Positions 42,092 to 50,283 of a DNA stretch of 64,000 nt are shown here, in pieces. The stretch comes from Dactylosporangium fulvum (GTDB lineage Bacteria > Actinomycetota > Actinomycetes > Mycobacteriales > Micromonosporaceae). A program made the translations under genes and the position numbers. The stretch is taken from positions 3,248,501 through 3,312,500 of the forward strand of contig NZ_CP073720.1 of the NCBI RefSeq assembly GCF_025137375.1. The letters run 5' to 3'. Below the pieces are notes generated by a model. It ran no database searches. It saw only the letters and a program-made list of their open reading frames with translations, and was not told the DNA's origin. How positions within the stretch are numbered: the stretch's first letter is position 1; each line of letters begins with the position of its first letter.

Positions 42092-42820
42092 TCAGGCAGT
42101 GGTGAGGTCCGGCAGGCTGCTCAGGTCGGTGACCACGAGGTGGGCGACGTCGCTGAGCCGTCGGTTGGTGCGTCGGGCGTAGGCCCGGATCAGCTCGAAC
42201 GCGGCATCGACGGAGACGTGATGTGCCTGTGCGATGGCACCCTTGGCCTGCTCGATGATGATCCGGCTGTTCAACGCCCCTTGGAGTTGCTCGGTGAGGA
42301 CCTCACCGCGGCGGATCGTCCGTTCCTGCAGCAGGCCGATCGCGGCGACGTCGGCCAGGGCCTGCACGATCTGCACGTCGGCGTCGTCGAAGGCGGTGCT
42401 GCCGGTGCCGAAAACGCCCATCGCGCCGATCACCTCGCTACGAAGCCGCAGCGGAACCGCGTGCACCGAGCGGAACCCGGCGGCGGTGGCGTAGGGCGCG
42501 AACCGCGGCCAGCGGGCGCCTGCGGTGCGCAGATCGGCGTTGACGACCGGTTCGGCGGTGCGGAACGCGTCCAGGCAGGGGCCGTCCCGCCACTGCAGCT
42601 GGAACAGCTCCAACAGCTTGGTTGTCTCGTCCGAGGCGGCCATGAACCGCAGCCGGTCCTTCTCGTCGGCCAGCAGCAGCCCCACGGTGGCGGTGTCGAT
42701 GAGCCCGGCGGCGCGGTTGGCGAGCATCTGCAGGAACTCGATCAGGTCGAACTCGTCGACGAGGGTGTCGGCGACCTCGACGAAGATCCGCGCCAGGCGT
42801 TGCTCGGATACGGTGGTCAT
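42092..42820 (-). CDS. GAF-ANTAR regulator, long type (pair C)
   Basis: A 242-aa protein, close twin of 35409-36137: MTTVSEQRLARIFVEVADTL, LLADEKDRLRFMAASDETTK, FQLQWRDGPCLDAFRTAEPV, then ANTAR LNSRIIIEQAKGAIAQAHHV. Upstream gene 42873-43535 is the short partner. The order and length are identical to pair B, which shows that the two-gene cassette was duplicated as a unit. Confidence 0.88.
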   Translation of the reverse strand: MTTVSEQRLARIFVEVADTLVDEFDLIEFLQMLANRAAGLIDTATVGLLLADEKDRLRFMAASDETTKLLELFQLQWRDGPCLDAFRTAEPVVNADLRTAGARWPRFAPYATAAGFRSVHAVPLRLRSEVIGAMGVFGTGSTAFDDADVQIVQALADVAAIGLLQERTIRRGEVLTEQLQGALNSRIIIEQAKGAIAQAHHVSVDAAFELIRAYARRTNRRLSDVAHLVVTDLSSLPDLTTA

Positions 42821-42872
42821 GACGGCTTCCCGGCCTTCCTACGATCGTCGTCGCGGTGGTTCCCCGCGGTGG

Positions 42873-43535
42873 TCATGCGTGGTCGGTGCCGAACTGCAGC
42901 CGGCGGGCGACGATGTCCGCGGCCACCTCGCTCAACGGCCGGTTGCTGACGTAGGCGTGGGCCCGGATCCACACCAGGGCATCGGTGAGGGGGATGCCCA
43001 TCTGGACCATGACCATGCCCTGGGCCTGGAACAGTTCGGCGCGGTGCTCAAACATCTCGTCGAACTCGCCGACGTCGGCCCGTTCCTGACCGTCCAGCAG
43101 CGTCATGACCATCAGGTCGGCGAACGTGAACGCCTGACCCAGTTCCGCTCGGGACAACGAGCCAGGGTGGGTGCGGAACACGTCCAGGACGCCGAGGCGG
43201 GCCGCGCCGATCTGCAACGGAAACGCGAACACCGCCCGGATCCCCGCATCCAGGACCGCGGGGGTGTACACCGGCCATCGACTCGTCGCTCCATCTGCCA
43301 GATCGCTCACCAGGACCGGACGGCCGGACGCGAAGGCATCGATGCATGGGCCTTCGCCGAGGGCGAACGGCAGCTCCTCGATCCGTGCGGTGCTCGGGTC
43401 CGAGGCTGCGGCCATGCCGTGCACGCCGTCGCCGGCCATCACGCTCACCCCGGCTCCCGAGGCGGACAGCGCCTGCACGACCTCGACGCAGACGCGCTCC
43501 AACAACTCAACCACGCCGCCCGCCTCGCGTGACAA
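42873..43535 (-). CDS. GAF-ANTAR regulator, short type (pair C)
   Basis: A 220-aa protein: VVELLERVCVEVVQALSASG, GVHGMAAASDPSTARIEELP, FALGEGPCIDAFASGRPVLV, AGIRAVFAFPLQIGAARLGV, MVMVQMGIPLTDALVWIRAH, RPLSEVAADIVARRLQFGTD. GTG 43535. Cotranscribed with the long gene after 52 bases. The ANTAR part lacks the usual ALxxR..IxQAKG signature and may not bind RNA on its own; it could heterodimerise with the long partner. Confidence 0.83.
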   Translation of the reverse strand: MSREAGGVVELLERVCVEVVQALSASGAGVSVMAGDGVHGMAAASDPSTARIEELPFALGEGPCIDAFASGRPVLVSDLADGATSRWPVYTPAVLDAGIRAVFAFPLQIGAARLGVLDVFRTHPGSLSRAELGQAFTFADLMVMTLLDGQERADVGEFDEMFEHRAELFQAQGMVMVQMGIPLTDALVWIRAHAYVSNRPLSEVAADIVARRLQFGTDHA

Positions 43536-43794
43536 CCCGGCATCGCAGATGAGGCGCGGCGCTTGACGGATGAGGATTGACCGTGCCGATCACGGCGGCC
43601 CAGGGCAATGGCTCACAACTGCAGGCAACACGTCGGTCTCGCGCGCGCATGGCCGCACCTTCCGGAGACCGACACTGCCAGCACCAGGGCAGCCAGGCGC
43701 CGGGACCGGCGTCGTGCAGGTGACGCTACCCCCTGTGAAGCGCCGAGACAATGCGGTCAGCGCAGGCCGGCGACATCACCGCGGGCCCGGATCA

Positions 43795-44208
43795 TCAGCT
43801 GCCCGATCGCCGGTGTCTGTCGCGGCGTGCAGGCCGCCCGTATCGGAGCAGGGCGTTCAACTCCAGGCTGATGTGCTCGTCGTAGCCCATCGCCAGCGAG
43901 AACGGCCGTCCTCGTGCCCGCAGATGCTCGGCAACCCGCCGATCGGCGATCGTGAGCAGCCACGCGTGCGCATCATCGTGCCACATCCTCGACGCCGGTG
44001 CGAGCCGCCACACTTCGACGAAGACCGCACGGACGATCGACACAGCGGCGGCAGTGTCGCCCAGGCCGGCGCGAACGTGGACGAAGATCCGGCGGACCAG
44101 GAGACGGTGGAGATGAGCAAGGGCAGCCGGGTCCCGGTCTGCGATCTGCCGGACGAGACTGTTGTATGACGCGGTAGCGGTGGACGGGTCCACCTGCGGC
44201 GTTGCCAT
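43795..44208 (-). CDS. Sigma-70 region 2-like protein, lacking region 4
   Basis: A 137-aa protein. Residues 10-115 resemble ECF region 2: YNSLVRQIADRDPAALAHLH, TAAAVSIVRAVFVEVWRLAP, DAHAWLLTIADRRVAEHLRA. ATG 44208 has GGGAG seven bases upstream, so translation is likely. Region 4, needed for -35 recognition, is missing and the end (GRPARRDRHRRSGS) looks random. Either a truncated sigma gene or a region-2-only protein. Confidence 0.55.
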   Translation of the reverse strand: MATPQVDPSTATASYNSLVRQIADRDPAALAHLHRLLVRRIFVHVRAGLGDTAAAVSIVRAVFVEVWRLAPASRMWHDDAHAWLLTIADRRVAEHLRARGRPFSLAMGYDEHISLELNALLRYGRPARRDRHRRSGS

Positions 44209-44612
44209 CGAAGCTCCCAACGATGCCAGCAGCAAGGGCACCGCCGGGGTCCGGAGCGGTCGAGACGACGCGCTAATGGTAGGCCACTGAGGGTTCGACA
44301 GCGCATCAGCGGTGCACCAGCCCCTCCTTCGGGGTTCATCACCGGAAACCGACCCGGTACGCCTGACGGCGGTTCCCGCGGCTGCGGCGCTGGTCTTGCG
44401 TCCGCTTCCGCCCGATCGGTGGTGTTGACCACGGTGACCGCCCAACGGTCCGGGTCGGCGTCGAGCGGGATCCAGCACAGCATCGACCCGTTGCGTGCAC
44501 CGCGAACGGCACCAGGCCGCCCGGCTCGGGATGGTACGGGCGACGGGACTTGCGCTCGACCGGCCGGACGACGGTGAGGTGACACGGCCGCCGGCCGGAC
44601 GAGATCGGTACC
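44209..44612. other. Gap of 400 bases, no gene recognised
   Basis: Several overlapping frames on the minus strand, none with a ribosome-binding site and recognisable domain. One frame contains SMLCWIPLDADPDRWAVTVV, faintly like an SMI1/KNR4 strand pair; too short to call. Confidence 0.35.
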
Positions 44613-45803
44613 TTACTGGTTGAGGCATCCGCTGGCCGTGGTTGTTGTCGTGGTCGTGGCCGGCGGGTTCTGTGCGATCCAGTCGGCGAGTGTGTCCTTG
44701 ACGACGGCGTCGTAGAGGGACTTCGCTCGATCTGGGTCGGGGACCACCACGCTCTCCTTGTTGATCATGTCTGGTCCGCGGTTCGGGCTGACCAGCATGG
44801 TCAGGTCGCTACTGCCGATGTTGCGGAAGGCGAACGCCGTATCGGCGAGGGAGAAGTCCTTGTCGACAGTCATCGCCGAGGCCACCGACTTGAGAAACGC
44901 GTTGAGCTTGAGCGGGTTTTTCAGTGTGTCGGAGCTGATCGCCTTGTCCAGCAGTGCTTTGAGGAACTCCCGCTGGTGGCACATCCGCGTGAAGTCGCCA
45001 CCCGCGAACTGCTGGCGCTGGCGGACGTACTCCAACGCCTCGGATCCGTTCAGGTGCTGGACGCCCTTGCTGAAACGCCGCCCTTCTTTGCCGACCCCGG
45101 TGATGTCCTGGTCGATGTACAGGTCGACGCCGCCGAGCGCGTCGGTTACCTGCTGGAAGCCGGCGAAGTCGACGAGAACGACATGGTCGATGTGCACCGA
45201 CGTGTAGGCTTCAATGGTCCGTACCGCGAGCGGCACGCCACCCCACGCGAACGCGGCGTTGATCTTCGCATTCTTGTTGCCCAGGCTCGGATTGGCCGGG
45301 TTCGGCGGGATGTGCACGTAAAGGTCGCGCGGCAACGAGATCAGGTATGCCCGCTGGTGAGCGGCATCGATGTGCAGCAAAATGATCGCGTCGGTGCGCC
45401 CCGCTCCCGCTTTGCCCCTGCTGTTCGGGTCATCGGGGGCGCGCGAGTCGCTGCCCAGCAGCAGGAGGTTCTTGGCGCCGACGACCTCGACCGGCGGCCG
45501 GGCCGCTTCCTGTTGCGTTTGCTGGCCATCGGTACCGAACGCGTCGGTGCGCTGGATGCCCGAGTCGACGCTGCGGTAGTAGAGGAACGCTCCGCCGGCG
45601 ACAAGACCGAGCAACAGGACGATCGTCGAACCGATGATCGCCACCATCTTTCCCCAACGTCGGCGCCGGCTCCGGTTGACCGGGGGGCTGCCGACCGGGG
45701 GACTGTCGTCGACGCTGCCGCGTTGCTCGGGCACGCCGCCGTTCCCGGTGGGCACGGCAGCGCGGCCGGCCTTGTAGACCTTGCGCTGTTGCGAGTTGGC
45801 CAT
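44613..45803 (-). CDS. LytR-CpsA-Psr (LCP) family cell-wall ligase
   Basis: A 396-aa membrane-anchored protein: cytosolic Pro/Arg-rich head, one span at 53-75, and an extracellular LCP domain (about 105-300: NLLLLGSDSR, GRTDAIILLHID, LISLPRDLYVHIPP, INAAFAWGG, EALEYVRQRQQFAGGDFTRM). The conserved Arg/Asp residues bind a polyprenyl-phosphate substrate. LCP enzymes attach teichoic acids, capsule or arabinogalactan to peptidoglycan. The tail is Thr-rich (TTTTTTTASGC). It could act on the polysaccharide made by the 49-63 kb operon; this is inference. Confidence 0.88.
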   Translation of the reverse strand: MANSQQRKVYKAGRAAVPTGNGGVPEQRGSVDDSPPVGSPPVNRSRRRRWGKMVAIIGSTIVLLLGLVAGGAFLYYRSVDSGIQRTDAFGTDGQQTQQEAARPPVEVVGAKNLLLLGSDSRAPDDPNSRGKAGAGRTDAIILLHIDAAHQRAYLISLPRDLYVHIPPNPANPSLGNKNAKINAAFAWGGVPLAVRTIEAYTSVHIDHVVLVDFAGFQQVTDALGGVDLYIDQDITGVGKEGRRFSKGVQHLNGSEALEYVRQRQQFAGGDFTRMCHQREFLKALLDKAISSDTLKNPLKLNAFLKSVASAMTVDKDFSLADTAFAFRNIGSSDLTMLVSPNRGPDMINKESVVVPDPDRAKSLYDAVVKDTLADWIAQNPPATTTTTTTASGCLNQ

Positions 45804-45812
45804 GGCGCTGCA

Positions 45813-45917
45813 CTACTGGCCGGGCGCGGTGGCGCGAACCACGCACGCCGTGGTGGAGACGTATGAGGTCGGCGTGGCAAAGACGGCCGAGGCCGCGATG
45901 GGGACTCCGGGTCGCAT
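45813..45917 (-). CDS. Possible 34-aa peptide upstream of the LCP gene
   Basis: ATG 45917 has an excellent AGGAG four bases upstream and opens MRPGVPIAASAVFATPTSYV, STTACVVRATAPGQ with a stop nine bases before the LCP start. It may be a leader peptide coupling translation to the LCP gene or a tiny secreted peptide. No homologue known to me. Confidence 0.35.
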   Translation of the reverse strand: MRPGVPIAASAVFATPTSYVSTTACVVRATAPGQ

Positions 45918-46111
45918 GTTTCTCCTACTTCGATGATGCTGTTCGGCTGTGCGTGGCTTCGACCGAACGTGTGATGAACGTTCGTGCCGGATGATCACGC
46001 GCGCCGCGAGGCGCGATGCGGTATGGCGAAGCGCTACTCGTCACAGCAGACCATTTCGGATGGCGGAGCGACCCACCCGCACAGCATGAGCGCCGGCTGG
46101 GCGGTGCTGGC

Positions 46112-46777
46112 TCAACCGGCGATGAGCCACTCGCCGGTCGCCGGGTTGATCATGCCGTGGCGCACCGCGGTCGTGGCGGCCTCCAGGCGCGAGTGTGCTC
46201 CCATCTTGGTCAGCACGCTCTGGATGTGGCAGCGCGCCGTTGTCTGCGTGATGCCCAGCATGCGCGCCAGGCTGGCGGTGTTCGTTCCGCCGACCAGCGC
46301 GCTGAGCACCTCTCGTTCCCGGGGCGTGAGGAAGGCGGCGAGGAAATGCCCGGCGGATGCGGCGGCACGGCGGGTGGTGGCCGGCGATGCCCCGGTCCGG
46401 CCGCTCGGCAGCATGGAGTCACCGGCGTGGACACGATCGATCAACGTCACGATCTCGGCGATCGGCTGCCGCTTGTCGGCGACGCCGCCCACCCGGTACG
46501 GTCGCGCGGCGGCGAACAGCGCATCGTCGGCCAGGCTGCACAGCAGCACGATCTGGCTGCTCGGCGCGACGTCCCGCAACGCGCCCAGCCAGGACACGCC
46601 GTTGTCCGCGCCGAACATGACGTCGAGCAGGCAGACGTCGACCTCTTCGGCGCGCAACACCGCGACCGCCTGGGCGGGGTGGTGAGTGACGGCGACGACG
46701 TCTTTGCCGAGCGTTCGCAGCAGGCACGCCAGTGACTCCGCGAAAACGACGTGATCGTCGCAGATCAGCAGCCGCAT
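46112..46777 (-). CDS. NarL-type response regulator
   Basis: A 221-aa regulator: receiver domain with CDD acids at 6-8 and phospho-acceptor D52 (VCLLDVMFG), and a LuxR HTH at about 150-210 (LTPREREVLSALVGGTNTAS, then LGITQTTARCHIQSVLTKMG). The receiver ends YRVGGVADKRQP, with K of ADK as the conserved lysine. Starts 16 bases after the kinase stop, so the two are one operon and a cognate pair. Confidence 0.88.
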   Translation of the reverse strand: MRLLICDDHVVFAESLACLLRTLGKDVVAVTHHPAQAVAVLRAEEVDVCLLDVMFGADNGVSWLGALRDVAPSSQIVLLCSLADDALFAAARPYRVGGVADKRQPIAEIVTLIDRVHAGDSMLPSGRTGASPATTRRAAASAGHFLAAFLTPREREVLSALVGGTNTASLARMLGITQTTARCHIQSVLTKMGAHSRLEAATTAVRHGMINPATGEWLIAG

Positions 46778-46793
46778 GCTTGCCGCCGCACGA

Positions 46794-47672
46794 TCACCGG
46801 CTGCCGGACGGGCCGGGTGGCACTGCCGGCAACCGCAGTCGTACGCAGCAGCCGCCGAGGCTGCTGCGGCGGTACTCCAGTTGCCCGGCCCATGCGGTGG
46901 CGACGTCCTGCACGATACGCAGTCCCAACGAGGCGAGCCCGGGCTCGATCGCACCGAACCCCGGGCCGTTGTCGTCGACCTCGGCCACGCTCCACCCTTC
47001 GTGGCCGAAGACCCGCACCTCGACGCGGCCGTTCGCACCGGCCGCCCGCAGCGCGTTGTCCAGCACATTGCGCAGCGCCCGCCAAACGGCCAACCGGTCC
47101 GCGAGTGCCCATGCCTCGCTGCTCGTCAAGCTGATCTCGGTGACCGTACACAGGCGCATCGCATCGACCACCTCCTGGGCCATGAGGTCGAGCCGGATCG
47201 GTTGGGTGGTCGCCGGCTCGTCGTGGTCGTCGACGTCCGGCACGTGCTCCTCGTACGCCCGCTGCAGCTGGTCGAGCCAGCGCGCCTCGCCGAGAATCTG
47301 GCGCGCCCGCTTGCGGCTCTCCTCGCCCGCGTCGGGTGCGGTGCTCAGCAGCGACGCAAGCAGCATGATGGTGCCGAGCTCATGGTGTATGTCGTGGCTG
47401 AGCTGCCGACGTCGGAGCCGGTTGCGCTCGGCGACGCCGGGTGTCGACTCGGTCTTCGGGGCGAACCGTGCCGGCGTCGGCGTTTCGGTGTCCGGAATTT
47501 CGTTGTCCAGAGCGGAGCGCGACCGCACGACGGCACCGACGTTCGTTTTCCCGACTTCCGCTGCTCTCTGATCCGGGATTCGCGGCGAAACACCCACAGT
47601 TGCCCCTTCGAGGTACTGACGCGGGTCCGACGCGAGCCACTCCCCGATCGTTCGCGCCACGGCGTATCCCAC
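46794..47672 (-). CDS. Soluble histidine kinase
   Basis: A 292-aa kinase without membrane spans. Dimerisation/phosphorylation helix LSHDIHHELGTIMLLASLLS with H93 as likely phosphorylated residue; N box LRNVLDNALRAAG (about 200), G1 box VDDNGPGFG and a shortened G2. The first 85 residues are variable and could be a sensor or partner-binding segment. GTG 47672. Signal unknown; partner is the regulator downstream. Confidence 0.82.
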   Translation of the reverse strand: MGYAVARTIGEWLASDPRQYLEGATVGVSPRIPDQRAAEVGKTNVGAVVRSRSALDNEIPDTETPTPARFAPKTESTPGVAERNRLRRRQLSHDIHHELGTIMLLASLLSTAPDAGEESRKRARQILGEARWLDQLQRAYEEHVPDVDDHDEPATTQPIRLDLMAQEVVDAMRLCTVTEISLTSSEAWALADRLAVWRALRNVLDNALRAAGANGRVEVRVFGHEGWSVAEVDDNGPGFGAIEPGLASLGLRIVQDVATAWAGQLEYRRSSLGGCCVRLRLPAVPPGPSGSR

Positions 47673-47956
47673 GAGCTACCACCGTGTAGACCGCTTGCGT
47701 CAGCCAGGACTTTAGTGCATCCCATGGACCACCTGGCGGGTTACACCAGGTGACCGGGCAGGGTATCCGCGCCGAACCGACGCCGTACCACAGCGCGGAG
47801 GAAGGCGGCAGGCCGGCAGTCCACGCTGTCGCGGGGCGGGGATCATCGGCGAGGCGATGCCGGGCGTCCGGAGTCGCTGTGCCCCGCATTCGTCGCAGTC
47901 CCTGCTACGTCGTGCGCGGGATGCCGAAACGGACCAGGACGAAGAGAGTGTTCGGT

Positions 47957-49582
47957 ATGCCCGCGGTTACCTTCCTCGGCCATGCCGGCCTGCGCATCGA
48001 AGCACAGCGGTTCCGCTTGCTCGCCGATCCCTGGTTCGCTCGTTCCGGCGCGTTTCTCGGCGCGTGGCACCAGTTTCCCCGCAACGATCATCTCGATCTC
48101 GACGAGCTGCTCGACGCGGACTGGGTGGCAGTTTCACACGAGCATCTGGACCATATGGACCTGTCGGTGCTGACCCGGCTTCCATCGCACACCAGAGTGC
48201 TCATCCCGCGGTATCCGTCCACGGCATTCCGGGATCGTCTGCGCGGCGCCGGAGTGGCGCGGATCATCGAGCTGGAGCCGTGGCAGAGGTTCGCCCTCGA
48301 CGCGCACGGATCCTGGATCACCGCCATTCCGGAGCAGTCACCGATGTGCCATGACTCGGCCTTGCTCGTCGTGGCGGACGGATACGCCGTGCTGAACTGC
48401 AATGACGCGAGGCTGACCGCCGCTCAGGCGCGTCGTGCCAAGCATCTGGCGGGCGGCCGGCTCGACGTCATGACCGTTCAGACGTCCGGCGCGTCGTGGC
48501 ACCCGATCTGCTATTCATATCCGCCCGAGGTCCGTGCCCGTCTGGAGGCCGAGAAGCGGGTCGGTAAGTTCCGCTCGGTGCTGCGCCTGATTCGGGCGAC
48601 CGGACCCGAGCTGGCCGTCCCGTTCGCCGGCCCGGCCTGCTTCCTCGACCCGGACCTGCGGCATTTCAACGACTCGATGCGCGCGCCGGGGATCTTCCCG
48701 GACAGCGAACAGGCCACCGCCTGGCTCTCCGAGAATCTGCCCAGCCAGCGCTGGGCGTGTTTCCGCCCGGGCGACCGTCTCGACCTGGCGACCGGCGCGG
48801 TGCTGGCGGACCCGGTGTCCGCCCAGTTCAGCTACACCGACGGTCTCGACGCCTATCTCGATCGATATGCTGCCGACCGGGCCGCGGATCTGGATCTGGT
48901 ACGCGCGGCGGCGCCCGAGCCGGGCCCGGAATTCGCTGACGTCTTCACCGCGCACTTTTCGCGGCTGGGCACGCTGTCGCCGTATTTTTTGACGAGGATC
49001 GGTATGACCGCCAGATTCGAGGTGACCGGTCCCAACGGTGGAAACTGGGATGTGCGGTTGGACGCGAACGGTGCGCGGGTTGATCTCGCGGCTCGAGCGA
49101 CGGCACCGGAATACACGTTCACGGTGGAGGGGCGTTGGCTCGCCGCGGTCCTCACCGGATCCATCGCCTGGGAAGACCTCCTGCTTTCCCTGAGATTGAC
49201 CGCGCACCGTGACCCGGACCGCTACAACGACTATCTGATCGGGTTGTTGAAGCACGCCAACGAGCCGGCGTTGCGAGCGGTCGAAGCGTACGAGACCGGC
49301 CGCGACCGCGACGAGCGGATAACCATCTCGGCCGGTGGTGCCGAATACGAGATCGGTCGCTACTGCCCGCATGCCGGTGAGGATCTCTCGGTCGGTGCCG
49401 TGGTGGTGGACGGGCAGACGCTGCAATGTCTGGCACACAACTTCGCCTTCAACCTCGACACCGGGGAGTGCGTCAATGCGCGGTGTGAACCGCTCTCCAC
49501 TCGTCAGCTGCGCGATCCCGCCCCGGTCCTGACCGCACCGTCCGGTGCGCCTGTCCTCGACGACATCGAGCGCGGACTGTAG
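47957..49582 (+). CDS. MBL-fold hydrolase fused to a C-terminal Rieske [2Fe-2S] domain
   Basis: A 541-aa protein. A metallo-beta-lactamase-like fold begins at residue 1 (VTFLGHAGLRI) with the metal motif HEHLDH at 61-66. A middle region with SCP2-like sequence (YTFTVEGRWLAAVLTGSIAW) follows. A C-terminal Rieske cluster has C470-P-H472 and C491-L-A-H494. The domain set (MBL plus Rieske) recalls CMP-sialic acid hydroxylase relatives in reverse order. It would be a cytosolic monooxygenase or hydrolase on a phosphorylated or nucleotide-linked substrate. ATG 47957 begins the fold; 47921 is an alternative. Confidence 0.78.
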   Translation: MPAVTFLGHAGLRIEAQRFRLLADPWFARSGAFLGAWHQFPRNDHLDLDELLDADWVAVSHEHLDHMDLSVLTRLPSHTRVLIPRYPSTAFRDRLRGAGVARIIELEPWQRFALDAHGSWITAIPEQSPMCHDSALLVVADGYAVLNCNDARLTAAQARRAKHLAGGRLDVMTVQTSGASWHPICYSYPPEVRARLEAEKRVGKFRSVLRLIRATGPELAVPFAGPACFLDPDLRHFNDSMRAPGIFPDSEQATAWLSENLPSQRWACFRPGDRLDLATGAVLADPVSAQFSYTDGLDAYLDRYAADRAADLDLVRAAAPEPGPEFADVFTAHFSRLGTLSPYFLTRIGMTARFEVTGPNGGNWDVRLDANGARVDLAARATAPEYTFTVEGRWLAAVLTGSIAWEDLLLSLRLTAHRDPDRYNDYLIGLLKHANEPALRAVEAYETGRDRDERITISAGGAEYEIGRYCPHAGEDLSVGAVVVDGQTLQCLAHNFAFNLDTGECVNARCEPLSTRQLRDPAPVLTAPSGAPVLDDIERGL

Positions 49583-49622
49583 GGACGTCGACGTCGAGCA
49601 GAACGTCAAGCAGGCGGTCCGG

Positions 49623-50279
49623 TCAGTGCTGGGGAGGGACAGGCCGACCGAGAAGGTGCCGAACGGTGTCCACCAGGACCCCGAGGGTCGCGGCCAGGGT
49701 CGGGTTCCTCAGGTACACCGCCTCGATCGCGGTCCGCGCCGGCACGATCTGGCTGAGGTAGGCCGCCGTCGTGTTCGCGTCCGCCGTGCCGAGGATGTCG
49801 GTGTCGCGCAGCCGTACCTGCGCCGGACCGGTCAATCCGGGCCGGTGGTCGAGGACCCAGCGGCAGTCTGGCGGGTATGCCTCCGCGAGCGCCGGGGTCT
49901 CCGGGCGCGGCCCGACGAGGGTCATCTGCCCGCGGACGACGTGCCAGAGCTGGGGCAGTTCGTCGAGTGAGGTGCGGCGTAGGAGTCGGCCCAGCCGGGT
50001 CACGCGCGGGTCGTCAGCCGTGGTGATCTCCAACCCGGTCGAGCCGGTGCGCATGGTGCGCAGCTTGTACAGGATGAAGGGGCGCCCGCGTTCGCCGAGG
50101 CGGATCTGGCGGAACAGCGCCGGTCCCCGGCTCTCCAGCCGGACCGCGAGCATCAGCAGGAGCAGCGGGAGGCAGACGACCAGCAGGCCAACCGAGCCGG
50201 CCAGCAGGTCCAGCAGCCGTCGCGGGAATCCGACCCGCTGGCGTCGCGCGGTGCGCCCGGTCGGGGCTTCGGCAGTCAT
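49623..50279 (-). CDS. Undecaprenyl-phosphate sugar-1-phosphate transferase
   Basis: A 218-aa initiating transferase (bacterial sugar transferase/PglC type). One membrane helix (about 20-42), then LFRQIRLGERGRPFILYKLR with TMR, TSLDELPQLWHVVRGQMTLV and GPRPETPALAE, the hallmarks of the catalytic core. It links the first sugar phosphate to the lipid carrier. ATG 50279 is four bases after the previous stop. Last gene of the exopolysaccharide operon. Confidence 0.9.
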   Translation of the reverse strand: MTAEAPTGRTARRQRVGFPRRLLDLLAGSVGLLVVCLPLLLLMLAVRLESRGPALFRQIRLGERGRPFILYKLRTMRTGSTGLEITTADDPRVTRLGRLLRRTSLDELPQLWHVVRGQMTLVGPRPETPALAEAYPPDCRWVLDHRPGLTGPAQVRLRDTDILGTADANTTAAYLSQIVPARTAIEAVYLRNPTLAATLGVLVDTVRHLLGRPVPPQH

Positions 50280-50283
50280 GTGA

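Noticed and set aside
44341..44590. SMI1/KNR4 immunity-protein fragment
   Set aside because: Resemblance rests on about 20 residues in a frame without start or flanking toxin gene.
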